60,000 nucleotides of DNA from Chrysomallon squamiferum. Lineage: Eukaryota > Mollusca > Gastropoda > Neomphalida > Peltospiridae. A model generated the notes under the pieces. The model ran no database searches. It was not told where the DNA came from and saw only the letters and a program-made list of their open reading frames with translations. The position numbers were made by a program, and so were the translations under genes. The first letter of the stretch is position 1, and every line of letters starts with the position of its first letter. Below are positions 57,302 through 60,000 of this stretch, piece after piece. The DNA is taken from contig CM022667.1 in the NCBI GenBank assembly GCA_012295275.1, positions 8,705,038 through 8,765,037 of the forward strand. Reading direction: 5' to 3'.

Positions 57302-58891
57302 CTGAAAAGTCAAGCGAAAATTTGTCTTATTCAGTGTATAGTTGTGAATGTGTGATAAGACAGCGTATCTCACTCTTGCATACGTATTTGTATGTTTACG
57401 TGTATGTATCTGTGTGAATAGTTCACAGCTACTGGGTCAACATAATTATCAGTTAAAATATGTTAAAATCGTATTCTTATGAAATGTTATTAATGGTAAC
57501 AACTTTTTTACAACTGAGTTTTTATAACAAATCTGCTGCAAATGAAAGGGATCTGATAATAACTATTATTCTCAAAAAAAAACCCAAAAAGTCCTGCTTA
57601 ATCTGTCTTGCTTTATCCTAAATCTAATAACAGAATGGAATTTGTTTGTAGCAATTGTTAAATAATTACCAAATGTCTTAAACCAGATGAAGACCCAGGC
57701 AGAAACGGACAAGCCTAACAAAACAGCGGCCATCACAGACTTCCATTCTCCAGTTGGTGCTTTCATCTCAGCAAATGTCTGGCAGAAACTAGCTCTGTAC
57801 ACTTAAAATAAAGAAATTTCTTTTAAAAAGAGCAGCAGTAAAATAAGATTCAAAACAGAGCAACACTCTGCATACATAAAAGCAAAGTTTATACACTTAA
57901 TGCAGAGAAAATTAATTTTAATAATTTATCAAATTGTGATGAAGAATTCGTCATAGAAAATCCAACAGCAATTTATTTCATAATCAACAAAGCTTTAAAA
58001 AAAATAATAAATAATAAAAAAAGATATTTGTGACTGATGTGTAACAACATAGGCAGTTAATTAGACAAATGATAGATGTCTAAATTTCCACAAAATTATA
58101 TGTAAATCATGTCATTAGAATATTAAGTGAAATTTATATATACATACATGTTAAAGTCAATCTGTGAAACCAGTCATTATGCGTAACACCCTAAATAAAT
58201 CAGTTACTTCGCAATAAGCGTAACATATATATATAAAAATCTAGTAGATTATTAGGAACACTATTTCTTCTTTACCTTCAGTGATAAAGCTCAGATTAAA
58301 ATGAAACTGTAAAAACATTGTAACTAAGTCTGGCTTACTAGGACAATTTCATTAAAAAAAATAATTTGAAAAAGAACAGCAAATTCTGCTTACATTCTTT
58401 CTTTTCATCCAGGGTTAAAGCTTTCCAGTCGCCTTTTTCTTTTTCTCTCAAAGCCAGAACGTCAGGTGTGTTTTCCTTGAAGCGAATGGCGGGGCAGGGA
58501 AATTCTTCCCTGTCAGCGTATGAACCAGTTCCATTGAAACCGTAACCAACAATATCTCGGTTACCTGAAATATAGCCATAAATAATAATAACAATAACAG
58601 TAAAGTGTGCGGTAGATTGATGTAAATAATTTTTTGATAGATTTATGATACATCTTGTATTTCACAAATTTTGTCTTAGATAATATCAGTTTTCACATAT
58701 GAAACAAAAACCCTCAATATTTTAGAAATCTGTATATTAAGCTGTAAAGCGTGTATACCTATTTTGGGGTATATTCTGTCTCTGGATTGAGTGTCTAGTG
58801 AGACTTCTTTTCCAGTGGTGGCTGCTGAGCAAAGAGCTCTCTGAGACAGCTTCACACTTCTTACAGCAGCTCGGATCATGGGACCATTCAT
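57168..58891 (-). CDS. COX4: Cytochrome c oxidase subunit 4, mitochondrial (complete gene, 4 coding exons)
   Basis: Nuclear-encoded inner-membrane subunit of respiratory complex IV. Exons in transcript order: 58891-58759, 58564-58394, 57801-57670, 57301-57168, total 570 nt, 189 aa (human COX4I1 is 169). A basic, Ser/Ala-rich N-terminus (MNGPMIRAAVRSVKLSQRA) fits a mitochondrial presequence. A single membrane helix lies at about 123-142 (SVMAAVLLGLSVSAWVFIW), preceded by FAEMKAPTGEWK and followed by the intermembrane-space tail ending YDFEKGQWK, all typical. The ATG is four bases after an acceptor (TTTTTCACAG at 58896), so a 5' UTR exon lies farther upstream. Confidence 0.95.
57670..57801 (-). 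CDS. COX4: COX4 exon 3 (membrane helix)
   Basis: Starts LYRASFCQTFAEMK after the acceptor TTTTAAG (weak pyrimidine tract); contains the transmembrane helix. Donor ACATTTG|GTAATT. The introns on either side (57302-57669, 57802-58393) are AT-rich without features. Confidence 0.95.
58394..58564 (-). CDS. COX4: COX4 exon 2
   Basis: Matrix-domain exon: GNRDIVGYGFNGTGSYADRE, then FPCPAIRFKENT and KEKGDWKALTLDEKKE. Ends in phase 1 before GTAAGC. Confidence 0.95.
58759..58891 (-). CDS. COX4: COX4 exon 1
   Basis: Presequence and start of the mature protein, ending RDRIYPKI plus one base at the donor AAAATAG|GTATAC. Confidence 0.93.
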
Positions 58892-58895
58892 TTTG

Positions 58896-60000
58896 CTGTG
58901 AAAAAAAAAATTAAAAATAAAAAATCCTTAAAATTATTAATAAAAAAATATTTTTTTTTAGTAAATTGAAAAATAAAATTATAATCTTTTTAAAAGAAAC
59001 TTCTGTTAAATCAAAATTGTTGCTGAAATTATACTTTGGTATATGAAATGTAGAATGGTCTTTTGTTGTTAATGAAATAAAACGTTTTGTCCAAGATTCA
59101 TTTACATAAATAACGTTTCTTCTCTTTTGTTTAATTTCTTTCAGTTTTAAATTAAATAGTATTAAATACTATTAAATTTTTAAAATATAAGATTTAAAAT
59201 ATCAACTATTTTATTATTTTGGAAAAAATGCTTTATGTACGATTGGATATAATAAAATTCTGTAAACGTGTGTCTTTAAATTACCAATGTTGATTTGTAC
59301 TTTAATCAATTTCTTCAGATCTGCATGTCGGAATTGGAAAAAAAATGTTTACGCTGTTTCATATTGATAATAAGAAGAATAATAATTAAAATAATATCGA
59401 GTTATCGAAACAGTTAACCTTTCCCAAGTCTCATTTACTTTTTAACCTTTGAAGTCCACCTTGGATTCGCTGTTAATTAATCCAGTAACATATTTGGTTT
59501 CATTTTGTTTTATACATTTATAACATCCTAATAAATATTAATATTTAAGTAAAAATTAATTCGGTTAACTTTTTTTAATTACTTAAAGTGTATTTGTAAC
59601 TCTATGATTATTGCGTCAACAGACGTGACGGCTTCAACGTAGAAAGCTATAAATATTTGATTAGAGGTATTATGGTAGGTTTTAAATATATATTTTGGGG
59701 TAATTAGTATAAGTATGATAAGACATCAATGAATAAATAATAATCTTTAAATTATTTTAACTGCAGAACTTCAATCTTTTTGTTTACAGTTGAACGTGAT
59801 CTGTTTAGCATAACGTTACTAGTAGATTCTTCGAGTTTGACCTTGTCCGACCGGCGTGCACACATTTTGTCACTAAACATTTTTTGAATGGGAATAATTT
59901 GTCGTAAGTTTCAGAATAATATACAAAATAACCACTTACGTTTACCATTCATCAAACAAAATCTTACGGTGAAGATTTTAGTCACAAAATTGAATATAAA
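58896..60000. other. Region upstream of COX4
   Basis: Expected to contain the COX4 5' UTR intron and promoter. AT-rich, with a locally GC-richer stretch at 59805-59870 (GACCGGCGTGCACAC) that is a candidate first exon or promoter; no boundary can be set. Confidence 0.4.

Overview
This is animal nuclear DNA: AT-rich, intron-rich, crowded with microsatellites (AAT/ATT, TC, CA, AAAT, ATTTT) and minisatellites, with GT-AG introns and a tRNA-derived SINE. Protein divergence, intron structure and repeat style suggest a mollusc or another lophotrochozoan, but no species can be named. No bacterial operon, phage or CRISPR feature is present.

The window holds four protein-coding genes. (1) 7212-17891 (+): a four-exon, 420-aa, membrane-anchored FAD-dependent monooxygenase-like protein, with an arrangement reminiscent of the MICAL flavoprotein domain. 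(2) 21214-40959 (+): a complete RNF31/HOIP orthologue of about 1,666 aa in 23 coding exons, the catalytic subunit of the linear ubiquitin chain assembly complex. Its order is PUB, B-box-like zinc finger, long low-complexity region with a 9-residue tandem repeat and a coiled coil, NZF, UBA region, RING1-IBR-RING2 and LDD. (3) 45556-54054 (+): a coiled-coil protein in 12 exons resembling the C20orf96/DUF4618 family, with an apparent one-base frameshift just after its best ATG. (4) 58891-57168 (-): a complete four-exon COX4 (cytochrome c oxidase subunit 4), convergent with gene 3.

Layout: 1-7195 is non-coding sequence upstream of gene 1, with a CpG-rich patch at 2640-2945 and a possible 5' exon at 6359-6428. 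Gene 1 introns carry simple repeats, the SINE (about 14321-14480), a duplicated TC-microsatellite flank and a GC-richer antisense reading frame. RNF31 intron 13 contains a 2.8-kb DNA transposon (32088-34902) with about 630-bp terminal inverted repeats and an apparent ATCT target duplication. RNF31 intron 16 is a 1-kb minisatellite.

The most unusual structure is in RNF31 intron 20 (39307-39815). Twelve tandem copies, mostly 44 bp, each repeat the 3' splice site and first codons of the following exon, giving 13 competing acceptors directly in front of the catalytic LDD exon. Only the last keeps the frame open. RNF31 also has two possible terminal coding exons. The genes are functionally unrelated (flavoenzyme, ubiquitin ligase, coiled-coil protein, respiratory chain subunit); nothing suggests a cluster with a shared task. 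Exon boundaries were placed by hand from splice consensus and reading-frame continuity.
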